Below, piece after piece: positions 37,430 to 47,310 of a stretch of DNA of 64,000 nucleotides; positions within the stretch are counted from its first letter, which is position 1; the number at the start of each line of letters is the position of its first letter. The position numbers and the translations under genes were made by a program. This DNA comes from Cellulomonas fimi (GTDB lineage: Bacteria > Actinomycetota > Actinomycetes > Actinomycetales > Cellulomonadaceae), in assembly GCF_012952065.1 (NCBI RefSeq), contig NZ_JABCJJ010000004.1, positions 62,001 to 126,000 of the forward strand, in the 5' to 3' direction. The notes under the pieces were generated by a model, which saw only the letters and a program-made list of their open reading frames with translations, was not told the origin of the DNA and did not search any database.

Positions 37430-38187
37430 CCCACCAGCTCGAGCGGGAGCGGTTCGGCCTGCTGTCGATCTTCTTCCCCATGTGGAACGAGGAGCAGTAC
37501 CTCCACCGGGCGGTCGGGGCCGCGCGCGAGATCTGCGAGCGGCTCATCGCCGAGGACGAGATCGGGGACTACGAGATCGTCGTGGTCGACGACGCGTCGA
37601 CCGACTCGACCGGCGCCCTCGCCGACGCCCTGGCCGAGGTCGACCACCACGTCCGCGTCGTGCATCACACGACCAACCGCAAGCTCGGCGGCTCGATCAA
37701 GAGCGGCTTCGAGGCGGCGAAGGGCGATCTCGTCCTCTACACCGACGCCGACCTCCCGTTCGAGATGATCGAGCTGGTGCGGGCGGTGCGCGTGCTGCGG
37801 ACGTACGAGGTCGACATCGTGAGCGCCTACCGGCTCGACCGCACGGGCGAGGGCCCGCGCCGGGCGGTCTACTCGTGGGTCTACAACGGGCTGATCCGCG
37901 CGATGTTCGGCACCCGGCTGCGCGACATCAACTTCGCGTTCAAGCTGTGCCGGCGACGCGTCCTGGACCACGTGCACCTCGCGAGCGAGGGGTCGTTCAT
38001 CGATGCGGAGCTGATCATCCGGGCGCAGCGCTCGGGGTTCGAGATCGCCCAGATCGGCGTGGGCTACTTCCCGCGGACCCGGGGCGTCTCGACCCTGTCG
38101 TCGTTCGCGGTGATCCGCACGATGCTCCGGGAGATGACCGCGCTGCGCAGCGACCTGCGCTCCGTGACGCCCGTCGCGCGCGAATGA
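37426..38187 (+). CDS. Family 2 glycosyltransferase, polyprenyl-phosphate sugar synthase-like
   Basis: 253 residues. GT-A fold: FFPMWNEEQYLHRAV at the N-terminus, nucleotide-binding EIVVVDDASTDSTGALAD, the metal-binding DAD in LYTDADLPFEMIELV near residue 107, and an acceptor segment ending in RTRGVSTLSSFAVI. No C-terminal membrane helices. This size and layout match dolichol-/polyprenyl-phosphate sugar synthases (DPM1/PpgS/FlmF type). Overlaps its neighbours by 4 bases on both sides, so it is translated together with the membrane transferase and the deacetylase. Confidence 0.87.
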   Translation: MTHQLERERFGLLSIFFPMWNEEQYLHRAVGAAREICERLIAEDEIGDYEIVVVDDASTDSTGALADALAEVDHHVRVVHHTTNRKLGGSIKSGFEAAKGDLVLYTDADLPFEMIELVRAVRVLRTYEVDIVSAYRLDRTGEGPRRAVYSWVYNGLIRAMFGTRLRDINFAFKLCRRRVLDHVHLASEGSFIDAELIIRAQRSGFEIAQIGVGYFPRTRGVSTLSSFAVIRTMLREMTALRSDLRSVTPVARE

Positions 38188-39023
38188 GCGGCCTGCTCGT
38201 CGTCACCGCGGACGACCTGGGGCTGACCGACGGCGTGTGCCGCGCCGTCCACGCCGCGCACACCGGGGGCATCGTCACGGCGACCTCGCTGCTGGCGGTC
38301 GGGCAGGCGTTCGACACGGCCGCGGCCATGCTGCGTGCGACGCCGACCCTGGAGCTCGGTGCCCACCTCGCCCTCGTCGGCGAGGACCCGCCGCTGCTCC
38401 CCGCGAGGCGGGTCCCGACGCTCGTCGACGCGCGCGGCGCCTTCCCGCTCACCTACCGCACGGTCGTCGCGCGGGGGCTGGCCGGCCGCATCGACCCCGA
38501 CGACGTCCGACGCGAGCTGACGGCCCAGCTCGAGCGCGTGCTGAGCGTGGGCGTGCCCGTGACGCACCTCGACACCCACCAGCACACGCACCTGTGGCCG
38601 GTCGTGGGCGAGGTCGTCACGGAGCTCGCCGGGCGGTACGAGATCCCGGCGGTACGGCTGCCGTCGAGCCGTGCGCGCGGACCGGTCGGGATCGCGGTCC
38701 GCACCCTGTCCCGCCGGCTCGAGCGACGGCTCGACGCGCACGGGCTCGCCCGTACGGACGGCTACGCGGGCCTCGACGAGGCGGGCTCCCTGGACCTCGG
38801 CCGCCTGGACGCCGCGCTCGCGGGCGCGGCTCGGGACGGCGTGGCCTCGCTCGAGGTCAACGCGCACCCGGGGGAGGCGGGGGAACCCGAGCTGCACCGG
38901 TTCGCGTGGGGCTACCGCTGGGCGGACGAGCTCGCGGCGCTCACGGACCCCCGCGCGCGGGAGCTCGTCGAACGACGCGGCTTCCGGCTCGCCGCGTTCG
39001 GCGATCTCGGGGCGGTGCGGTGA
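38184..39023 (+). CDS. ChbG/YdjC-family carbohydrate deacetylase
   Basis: 279 residues. Metal-dependent de-N-acetylase family. Metal and catalytic residues are visible in TADDLGLTDGV (Asp10-Asp11) and THLDTHQHTHLWP (His128, Asp130, His132, His134), with VNAHPGEAGEPE further on. Family members deacetylate chito-oligosaccharides (ChbG) or lipid-linked N-acetylgalactosamine (NaxD of Francisella). The start overlaps the GT2 stop by 4 bases. The neighbourhood favours a lipid-linked aminosugar rather than a dietary oligosaccharide as substrate; that is an inference. Confidence 0.85.
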   Translation: MSGLLVVTADDLGLTDGVCRAVHAAHTGGIVTATSLLAVGQAFDTAAAMLRATPTLELGAHLALVGEDPPLLPARRVPTLVDARGAFPLTYRTVVARGLAGRIDPDDVRRELTAQLERVLSVGVPVTHLDTHQHTHLWPVVGEVVTELAGRYEIPAVRLPSSRARGPVGIAVRTLSRRLERRLDAHGLARTDGYAGLDEAGSLDLGRLDAALAGAARDGVASLEVNAHPGEAGEPELHRFAWGYRWADELAALTDPRARELVERRGFRLAAFGDLGAVR

Positions 39024-39712
39024 TGAGCCTCGCGGCGCGCGTCCCGACCGCTGCGGGTCGCGGTGCGCTGCGCCTGTACGCGGGTGCCCCGGCAGGGGTG
39101 CGCGCCCACGTGCACGTCCGCTGGTGGAGCGCCCCGTTCGTACCGGTGGCCGACGCCCTGCCCCGAGCCGGCCGCATCCTCGAGATCGGGTGCGGTCACG
39201 GGCTCTTCTCGGCCTACGCCGCCCTGGCCGCGCCCGGGCGGGAGGTGGTCGGTGTCGACATCGACCCGGACAAGATCCGCGCCGCGAAGGCCGCCGCACG
39301 CCGCTGGGACCCCGCGGACGGCGTCGGGCGCCTGTCGTTCGCCGTCGCCCCGTCGGGCGCGGTACCGCCCGGGCCGTGGGACGCCGTCGTCGTCGTGGAC
39401 ATGCTCTACCTGCTCCCCGAGGCAGGGCAGCGCCGCCTGCTCGAGGAGGCCGTCGCCGCGCTCGCGCCGGGCGGTCGGCTCGTGGTCAAGGAGATGGGGA
39501 CCGAGCCGCGCTGGAAGCTGCGCTGGAACACGTGGCAGGAGACGCTCTCGGTCAAGGTGCTCCGGATCACCGCGGGCTCCTCGTTCGACTTCGTGGACCC
39601 CGCGGAGACCGCCCGGTGGCTCGAGGAGCTCGGCATGACCACGGCGACCCGCCGGCTCGACCGCGGTCGCCTGCACCCGCACCACCTGCTCGTCGGCACC
39701 CTGCCGGGCTGA
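39023..39712 (+). CDS. Class I SAM-dependent methyltransferase
   Basis: 229 residues. SAM loop RILEIGCGHGLFSAYAAL (about 52-69), motif II VVGVDIDPDKIRAAKAAA and a post-motif DAVVVVDMLYLLPEAG. The start ATG shares one base with the deacetylase stop (TGATG), so it is the fourth coupled gene of the cluster. WKLRWNTWQETLSVKVLRI near the C-terminus is amphipathic and could meet the membrane. Probably methylates the glycan or glycolipid product of the upstream enzymes; the acceptor atom cannot be predicted. Confidence 0.85.
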   Translation: MSLAARVPTAAGRGALRLYAGAPAGVRAHVHVRWWSAPFVPVADALPRAGRILEIGCGHGLFSAYAALAAPGREVVGVDIDPDKIRAAKAAARRWDPADGVGRLSFAVAPSGAVPPGPWDAVVVVDMLYLLPEAGQRRLLEEAVAALAPGGRLVVKEMGTEPRWKLRWNTWQETLSVKVLRITAGSSFDFVDPAETARWLEELGMTTATRRLDRGRLHPHHLLVGTLPG

Positions 39713-39732
39713 TCTCACCCGCATCGCGAGGC

Positions 39733-39787
39733 GATTCCACCCGCGTGTCGTGATCACACGCGGGCGCGAGAGGGCGACAGTGGAATC
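39733..39787. other. Nested inverted-repeat structure after the surface-glycan cluster
   Basis: Outer arms GATTCCAC (39733-39740) and GTGGAATC (39780-39787) are perfect complements and enclose an inner hairpin, CCCGCGTGT (39740-39748) with ACACGCGGG (39756-39764), a perfect 9-base stem with a 7-base loop holding TGATC. The inner hairpin alone could terminate the cluster transcript (no T-tract). The outer pairing makes a 55-base two-tier structure that may be a small structured RNA or a protein site. Confidence 0.55.
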
Positions 39788-39841
39788 TGGGCGCGCAGGC
39801 GGCGCACCTTCCGTGCACAGGACACCGCGGAGGGCCAGGTC

Positions 39842-40268
39842 ATGAGCGAGATCACGGATCTGCACGTCGACCACCTCGTCACGGGCATGCGCCGCTGGGC
39901 GTCGGGGCACCAGGCCGAAGCGGCCGTCGAGCTGCTGGTGGGGCACCGCGGCTGGCTGCACCGCCCGGACTTCGTCGTGACAGCGCTCCGGGTGGTCGAC
40001 GACGGACCCGGTGCGGACGCCTCGGACGACCACCTCGTCGCGGTCGACTGGGAGCGGGCCGCCCGGTACGCGGGCCGGATCCGGACGGACGGGGCCGACG
40101 TCGCGGTGCTGCGCGTCGCGCTCGGGCTGGCGGGTCAGCCGGTGGCGCCGCCCCTCGGCGAGCTGATCGGACGCCTCGACCAGGCCGGCACGACGCTCGT
40201 GCTGCACGCGATCGCGCACGCCGCCGGCTGGCACGAGCGTGGGACGGTCGCTCTGGTCACGGGCGGGT

Positions 40269-40291
<23 letters not shown>
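39842..40291 (+). CDS. Hypothetical protein
   Basis: 149 residues. I do not recognise the family. It is acidic, His/Ala-rich and without signal peptide or membrane segment; the C-terminal half ([28 protein letters not shown]) looks helical. GAGGG precedes the ATG. The 3' end overlaps the convergent DUF255 gene by 23 bases. It follows a 55-base nested inverted repeat and probably has its own promoter in that 129-base gap. Codon composition agrees with real genes here (third positions nearly all G/C). Confidence 0.65.
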
Positions 40292-42386
<2,095 letters not shown>

Positions 42387-42767
42387 CGCACCACTGTCTC
42401 CCGGCCGTCGGCGATCGGCGATCCGCGGTCGGCGACCGGCGCCGTCAGCCGTCGACGACGGCCGGCTCGCGCCAGACGCGGGTGCTCCGACTCGACGACG
42501 TGGTGCTCAGCCACCATCGGCCGGGGGCGCAAAGCCGCACGTCAGCGCCGCGATGCCGAGAAGCGGTTCGAGATGCGCTTCTCCGGTCCGGTGCTACTTT
42601 CGGTTCCGTCTCGACGGCGGGATCCGCCGTCGTTCAGCACCGGCGCAGGAAGCCGCCGGCGCCAGTCGGGTCACCCTGCGGGTGCACGTCTCGGTCGCTC
42701 CCACGGTGTCCTCGAACCCGTCGTTGGTCGCCGCCCCAGGGCGCCGGTTGTCGAGAAGGAGACTCCC
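42387..42767 (+). promoter_or_regulatory. Regulatory leader of the second sugar-importer operon with two strong inverted repeats
   Basis: 381 bases without a gene. GAGAAGCG (42558-42565) and CGCTTCTC (42576-42583) form a perfect 8-base inverted repeat 10 bases apart. TACTTT (42595-42600) is a possible -10 box, which would put that repeat over the -35 region. CGACGGCGG-GAT-CCGCCGTCG (42612-42632) is a perfect 9-base hairpin with a 3-base loop at the predicted start of the transcript, leaving about 160 bases of leader. AAGGAG at 42756-42761 is the ribosome binding site. No regulator gene is adjacent. Confidence 0.55.
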
Positions 42768-44213
42768 GTGACGGTCACGCATCGCGCTCAGGACGGTCCG
42801 GTCCCGCCCCTCGGACGCACGACCGGGCGGCGACGTCGACGTCTCCTCCTCACCTCGGTCGTGGCGCTCTCGACCGCGCTCGTCGCGGCCTGCGCGCAGG
42901 GGAGCGGCGGGGGCGACGCCGCCGAGGACGTGAGCTTCGGATCGGACACTGAGCTGAGCGGCAACCTCTCGGTCATGGGCTTCGGCGCGGGTGACGAGAT
43001 CGCCCAGGTCCGGATGGAGGCCGCCCAGAAGGCGCTCGGCGACGGCGTGGACGTCTCGCTCATCGAGGGCGACCTCGACATCCAGGCGTTCTTGTCGGCC
43101 GTCGCCGCGGACGACCCGCCGGAGCTCATCTCTGCGAACCGCGACCAGATCGGCACGTTCGCCTCGCGCGGCGCGATCATCCCGCTCGACGACTGCCTCG
43201 ATGCCGAGGGCGTCGACACGTCGGTGTTCCAGGAGGCGGCCCTCGCGCAGGTCACGTTCAACGACCAGGTGTACGGCATCCCCGAGTTCAACCAGGTGCA
43301 GCTGACCCAGGCCAACGGCGACCTGCTGGCGGCCGCGGGCCTGACGATCGAGGACGTGAACGGCTCGAGCTGGGAGCGCATCGCGGCGGCGAACCAGGCG
43401 CTCGCGAAGAGCGAGGGCGGCAAGGTCTCCGTGATCGGCTACGACAGCAAGCTGCCCGAGTTCCTGCCGCTCTGGGCCAAGGCGAACGGTGCCGACCTCC
43501 TCTCGCAGGACGGGCGCACAGCACAGCTCGACGACCCGGCGGTCGTCGAGGCGCTGGAGTTCGCCGTCGGGATCTACGACGCCCAGGGCGGTTTCCCCGC
43601 CGTCAAGGCTTTCCGGGACTCGGCGGACTTCTTCGGCGAGAACAACCAGTTCGCGACCTCGACGCTCGGCGCGATGCCGATGGAGCAGTGGTACATCAAC
43701 GTCGTCAACGACGTCTCACCCGACGCGCCCGTGGTCTACGACAGCTTCCGTGGCAGGGACGGCGAACCGCTCGCCTTCTCGTCCGGCTCGGCATGGGCCA
43801 TCCCGAAGGGGAGCGCCAACCCGCAGGCGGCCTGCACGTTCGCGGCCACGATGGTCGCGACGGACAGCTGGATGGCCGCCGCGCAGGCGCGCGCCGACAT
43901 CCGTGCGGAGGAGGGCAAGCCCTTCACGATGTCCCCGACGGCCAACACCGAGGCCGACGAGCAGATCCGCGCGATGGTCGACCTCGACGAACCCAAGTTC
44001 GGCCCCGGCCTCGAGGCCATGTACGCGGGCCTCGAGAAGACCTTCACGCTGCCCGCGAACCCGGCTGACGCCGAGTTCAAGACCGCGTGGCAGGACGGCG
44101 TCAACCGGGTGCTCAACGGGCAGCAGGAGCCGGCGGAGGCGCTCGCCCAGGCCCAGGAGGAGGCGCAGGCGGCGCTCGACGAGGCCTGGGCCGACTGGGA
44201 TGCGCGGGGCTGA
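42768..44213 (+). CDS. Sugar ABC transporter substrate-binding lipoprotein
   Basis: 481 residues from the GTG at 42768 (AAGGAG 6 bases upstream). A long basic n-region (RTTGRRRRRLLLTSVVALS) leads to the lipobox ALVAAC with lipidated Cys42; the RR pair could engage the Tat route. The mature part is a family 1 solute-binding protein (AQVRMEAAQKALGDGVDVSLIEGDLD, TFNDQVYGIPEFNQVQLTQANGDLL). The C-terminus ends in a Gln/Ala/Glu-rich helix (EALAQAQEEAQAALDEAWAD). First gene of an importer with two permeases. Substrate unknown, probably an oligosaccharide. Confidence 0.92.
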   Translation: MTVTHRAQDGPVPPLGRTTGRRRRRLLLTSVVALSTALVAACAQGSGGGDAAEDVSFGSDTELSGNLSVMGFGAGDEIAQVRMEAAQKALGDGVDVSLIEGDLDIQAFLSAVAADDPPELISANRDQIGTFASRGAIIPLDDCLDAEGVDTSVFQEAALAQVTFNDQVYGIPEFNQVQLTQANGDLLAAAGLTIEDVNGSSWERIAAANQALAKSEGGKVSVIGYDSKLPEFLPLWAKANGADLLSQDGRTAQLDDPAVVEALEFAVGIYDAQGGFPAVKAFRDSADFFGENNQFATSTLGAMPMEQWYINVVNDVSPDAPVVYDSFRGRDGEPLAFSSGSAWAIPKGSANPQAACTFAATMVATDSWMAAAQARADIRAEEGKPFTMSPTANTEADEQIRAMVDLDEPKFGPGLEAMYAGLEKTFTLPANPADAEFKTAWQDGVNRVLNGQQEPAEALAQAQEEAQAALDEAWADWDARG

Positions 44214-44230
44214 CCGGCGGTGATCCGGCG

Positions 44231-45199
44231 ATGAGCACAGTCGCCCGGGTGGCGGGGCCCGGCGTCGCCGCGGAGAACCCGCAGCGGCTCCGGGCCCGGC
44301 GCGCCCGCAAGCGGCAGAACCTGCGCGCTGCGTTGCTGTTCCTCAGCCCGTGGATCCTCGGCTTCCTGGTCTTCACGGCGTGGCCGGTGATCTACAGCGC
44401 CTACCTGTCGTTCACCGACTACGACGTCATCAACGACCCGACGTTCGTCGGGCTCGAGAACTACCAGCGCATGATGGAGGACCCCAAGGTCCGCCTCTCG
44501 CTGTGGAACACGTTCGTCTACACCGTGCTGCACGTCCCGCTGTACACGATCTTCTCGCTCGGCCTGGCCCTGCTGCTCAACCAGGCCGGCCGCGCGTCCG
44601 GGTTCTTCCGCACGGCCTTCTTCCTGCCCAAGATGACCCCGCCAGTCGCCGTCGGCGTGCTCCTCCTGCTGTTGTTCAACGGGCAGGACGGGCTCATCAA
44701 CGAGGTGCTCGGCTGGTTCGGCATCGACGGACCGAACTGGACCACGGACCAGAACTGGATCAAGCCTGGCCTCGTCCTGATGAGCCTGTGGGCGGTCGGT
44801 TCGTCGGTGATCATCCTGCTCGCCGCCCTCCGGAACGTGCCCGCCGAGCTCTACGACTCGGCCCGGGTCGACGGCGCGAGCTTCTGGCAGCAGACGAGGC
44901 GGATCACCGTCCCGATGATCAGCGGCGCGATCTTCTTCGTCGTGATCGTCAACACGATCGCCTCGTTCCAGATCTTCACCGAGGCGTACACCGCGTTCTT
45001 CGGCTCCGGCAACACGACCTACTCGAACGACGCCGCGCTGTTCTACGTCATCTACCTGTTCCAGCAGGGCTTCGAGGCGCTGAACATGGGCTACGCCTCG
45101 GCGCTGGCCTGGCTGCTGTTCGTCATCATCCTGATCTTCACGGCGATCCAGCTGGCCGTCTCCCGCCGGTACGTCTACTACGAGGGGGAGGGACGATGA
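44231..45199 (+). CDS. Sugar ABC transporter permease, MalF type
   Basis: 322 residues. Six predicted membrane segments (ALLFLSPWILGFLVFTAWPVI first) and the EAA loop YDSARVDGASFWQQTRRITVP. A basic N-terminal tail of about 35 residues is cytoplasmic. Starts 17 bases after the binding-protein stop with only a weak ribosome binding site, which suggests translational coupling. Its stop overlaps the next permease start (ATGA). As in the first importer of this window, no ATPase is encoded nearby. Confidence 0.93.
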   Translation: MSTVARVAGPGVAAENPQRLRARRARKRQNLRAALLFLSPWILGFLVFTAWPVIYSAYLSFTDYDVINDPTFVGLENYQRMMEDPKVRLSLWNTFVYTVLHVPLYTIFSLGLALLLNQAGRASGFFRTAFFLPKMTPPVAVGVLLLLLFNGQDGLINEVLGWFGIDGPNWTTDQNWIKPGLVLMSLWAVGSSVIILLAALRNVPAELYDSARVDGASFWQQTRRITVPMISGAIFFVVIVNTIASFQIFTEAYTAFFGSGNTTYSNDAALFYVIYLFQQGFEALNMGYASALAWLLFVIILIFTAIQLAVSRRYVYYEGEGR

Positions 45200-46128
45200 G
45201 CTCCGGAACGCTCGACGCCGGGCGCGCCGACGCGAGCCGCGTCGCCGCCCAGGCCGAGATCGAGGCGCGCACCCCGCCGGCTGCCGAGCGGCGTCCGAAG
45301 CGACCGACGCCGGTCCGGATCCTCGTGGTCACCCTGCTGGTGGTGTCCACGATCGTCTTCATCTACCCGTTCGTGTGGCTCGTCAGCGCGTCGTTCAAGC
45401 CGCGCGGGGAGGTGTTCGACAACCGGCTGGTCCCGCAGACCTTCACGCTCGACAACTACGTGCAGGTGTGGCAGGAGGCGCCGATGGCGCTCTGGCTGCT
45501 CAACACCCTGATCGTCACCGTGCTGGCGTGCGTGACGGTGACGATCTCGAGCGCGCTGGTCGCGTGGGGCTTCGCGTACTTCAGGTTCCGGGGCCGCGGC
45601 GTGCTGTTCGGGCTCGTCCTGGCCACGATGATGCTGCCGGGCGCGGTCACGATGATCCCGACGTTCCTCATCTGGAACGCGCTCGGCATGACGGGCACCC
45701 TCACGCCGCTGTGGGCGGGGAACCTCTTCGGCAGCGCGTTCTACATCTTCCTGCTGCGGCAGTTCTTCCTCGGCCTGCCGCGCGAGCTGTTCGAGGCGGC
45801 CCGGATCGACGGGGCGAACAACTGGACGATCTTCCGCCGGATCGCGCTGCCGCTCACGAAGCCGGCTCTCGTGGTGACGCTGCTGTTCGAGTTCCAGGCG
45901 GCATGGACCGACCTGATGCGCCCGCTCATCTACCTGCGCGACTCGAGCACGTTCACCATCCCCCGCGGGCTCAAGGCGCTGGTCGACCAGTTCGGGTTCG
46001 GCGGGGAGTGGCACTGGGAGATCATCGTGACGGCGAGCGTCATCACGACGGTGCCGATGATCATCCTGTTCTTCCTCGGCCAGCGGCACTTCGTCGAAGG
46101 CATCGCGACGACCGGCACGAAGGGCTGA
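45196..46128 (+). CDS. Sugar ABC transporter permease, MalG type
   Basis: 310 residues. Six membrane segments starting at VRILVVTLLVVSTIVFIYPFV, with SFKPRGEVFDN after the first and the EAA loop EAARIDGANNWTIFRRIALPL. GGGGGAGGGA precedes the ATG, which overlaps the upstream stop by 4 bases. Completes the importer core. The serine hydrolase that follows starts 29 bases later. Confidence 0.93.
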   Translation: MSSGTLDAGRADASRVAAQAEIEARTPPAAERRPKRPTPVRILVVTLLVVSTIVFIYPFVWLVSASFKPRGEVFDNRLVPQTFTLDNYVQVWQEAPMALWLLNTLIVTVLACVTVTISSALVAWGFAYFRFRGRGVLFGLVLATMMLPGAVTMIPTFLIWNALGMTGTLTPLWAGNLFGSAFYIFLLRQFFLGLPRELFEAARIDGANNWTIFRRIALPLTKPALVVTLLFEFQAAWTDLMRPLIYLRDSSTFTIPRGLKALVDQFGFGGEWHWEIIVTASVITTVPMIILFFLGQRHFVEGIATTGTKG

Positions 46129-46157
46129 CGGCGTCCCGGCTCGCCTATCGTCGGGGC

Positions 46158-46976
46158 ATGCGAAGCGTCCGGACGATCGACGAGTGGCCCGTGCACAACG
46201 CCTCGACCGCGGTGGTCTCCGCGGCCGGGGAGATGCTCGGCGCGCACGGGGACCAGGCGCGCGTGTACCGGCTCGCCTCGGTGACCAAGCTGCTCACCGC
46301 CTACGCGACGCTCGTCGCGGTGGAGGAGGGCGCCGTCGGGCTGGACGACGCCGCGGGGCCCGACGGCGCGACCGTGCGCCATCTCCTGGCCCACGCCTCG
46401 GGCCTGGACTTCTCGGACCCCTCGGCGCGCCGGTCGACCCCCGGGCGCCGGCGCATCTACTCGAACGCGGGCTTCGAGGTGCTGGGGGAGACGGTCGCCG
46501 CGCGCTCCGGCATCCCGTTCGCGGCCTACGTGCGCGAGGCGCTGCTCGAGCCGCTCGGGATGGACGCCACGTCGTTCACCGGCTCGCCCGCCGCAGGGGC
46601 GAGCTCGACGGTCGCCGACCTCGTGCGCTTCGCGTCCGAGGTCCAGCGCCCGCAGCTGCTCCACGGGTCGACCGTCACCGCGGCGACCTCCGTCGTCTTC
46701 CCCGGCCTCGACGGCGTGCTGCCGGGCTTCGGTCGTCAGCGCAGCAACGACTGGGGGCTGGGCTTCGAGATCCGCGACCACAAGGACCCGCACTGGACCG
46801 GTGCGACCAGCTCGCCGCGCACCTTCGGGCACTTCGGCCAGGCCGGCGCGTTCCTCTGGGTCGACCCCGACGCTCAGGTCGCGTGCGTCACGCTGACGGA
46901 CCGCAGCTTCGGCCCCTGGGCGGCCGAGAGCTGGCCGGTCTACACCGACGCGGTGCTGGCCGAGCTCCGCGGTTGA
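46158..46976 (+). CDS. Beta-lactamase-family serine hydrolase
   Basis: 272 residues. Class C beta-lactamase/penicillin-binding-protein fold: the nucleophile motif S41-V-T-K44 in RLASVTKLLTA, Y101-S-N in IYSNAGFEVLGE, and HFGQAG as the third active-site strand. No signal peptide, so it is likely cytoplasmic and an esterase or peptidase rather than a lactamase. TATCGT 6 bases before the ATG suggests its own leaderless promoter, although it could also be read through from the sugar importer. Substrate unknown. Confidence 0.85.
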   Translation: MRSVRTIDEWPVHNASTAVVSAAGEMLGAHGDQARVYRLASVTKLLTAYATLVAVEEGAVGLDDAAGPDGATVRHLLAHASGLDFSDPSARRSTPGRRRIYSNAGFEVLGETVAARSGIPFAAYVREALLEPLGMDATSFTGSPAAGASSTVADLVRFASEVQRPQLLHGSTVTAATSVVFPGLDGVLPGFGRQRSNDWGLGFEIRDHKDPHWTGATSSPRTFGHFGQAGAFLWVDPDAQVACVTLTDRSFGPWAAESWPVYTDAVLAELRG

Positions 46977-47000
46977 CGCGCGGCCCGGCTGTCGGGTGCC

Positions 47001-47222
47001 TCAGCGACGCGTCCTGCCGAGGATCGACGTCGGGATGAAGTAGGCGAGCCCGCACGCCACGATCCCGGCCGCGAAGAGCAGGCCGGAGCCCTGGGCGAAG
47101 GAGCGGTCCATCAGCCAGAAGCCGCCGAGGAGCAGGACGAAGCCGACGACGAACGTCATCACGTTGCCCACACCTGCGGTGGTCGTGGGCTGCTCGGCGG
47201 CTCGGTCATCGAGGGTGGACAT
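47001..47222 (-). CDS. Small two-helix membrane protein
   Basis: 73 residues. Two hydrophobic segments (VMTFVVGFVLLLGGFWLM and GLLFAAGIVACGLAYFIPT) separated by a short charged loop, with a Thr/Asp-rich N-terminus and basic C-terminus RTRR. GGGAG lies 6-7 bases before the ATG at 47222. I do not recognise a named family. It converges on the serine hydrolase and follows the lipase-like gene in the same direction, 88 bases away. Confidence 0.75.
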   Translation of the reverse strand: MSTLDDRAAEQPTTTAGVGNVMTFVVGFVLLLGGFWLMDRSFAQGSGLLFAAGIVACGLAYFIPTSILGRTRR

Positions 47223-47310
47223 GGTGGCGCTCCCGGGCTCGTCGGTGGGTCGTGGTCGGTCGTCGTGGGTCGGGGTGGGTCGGCCGCGTGCGGTCGACCG
47301 GCGGTCCAGG

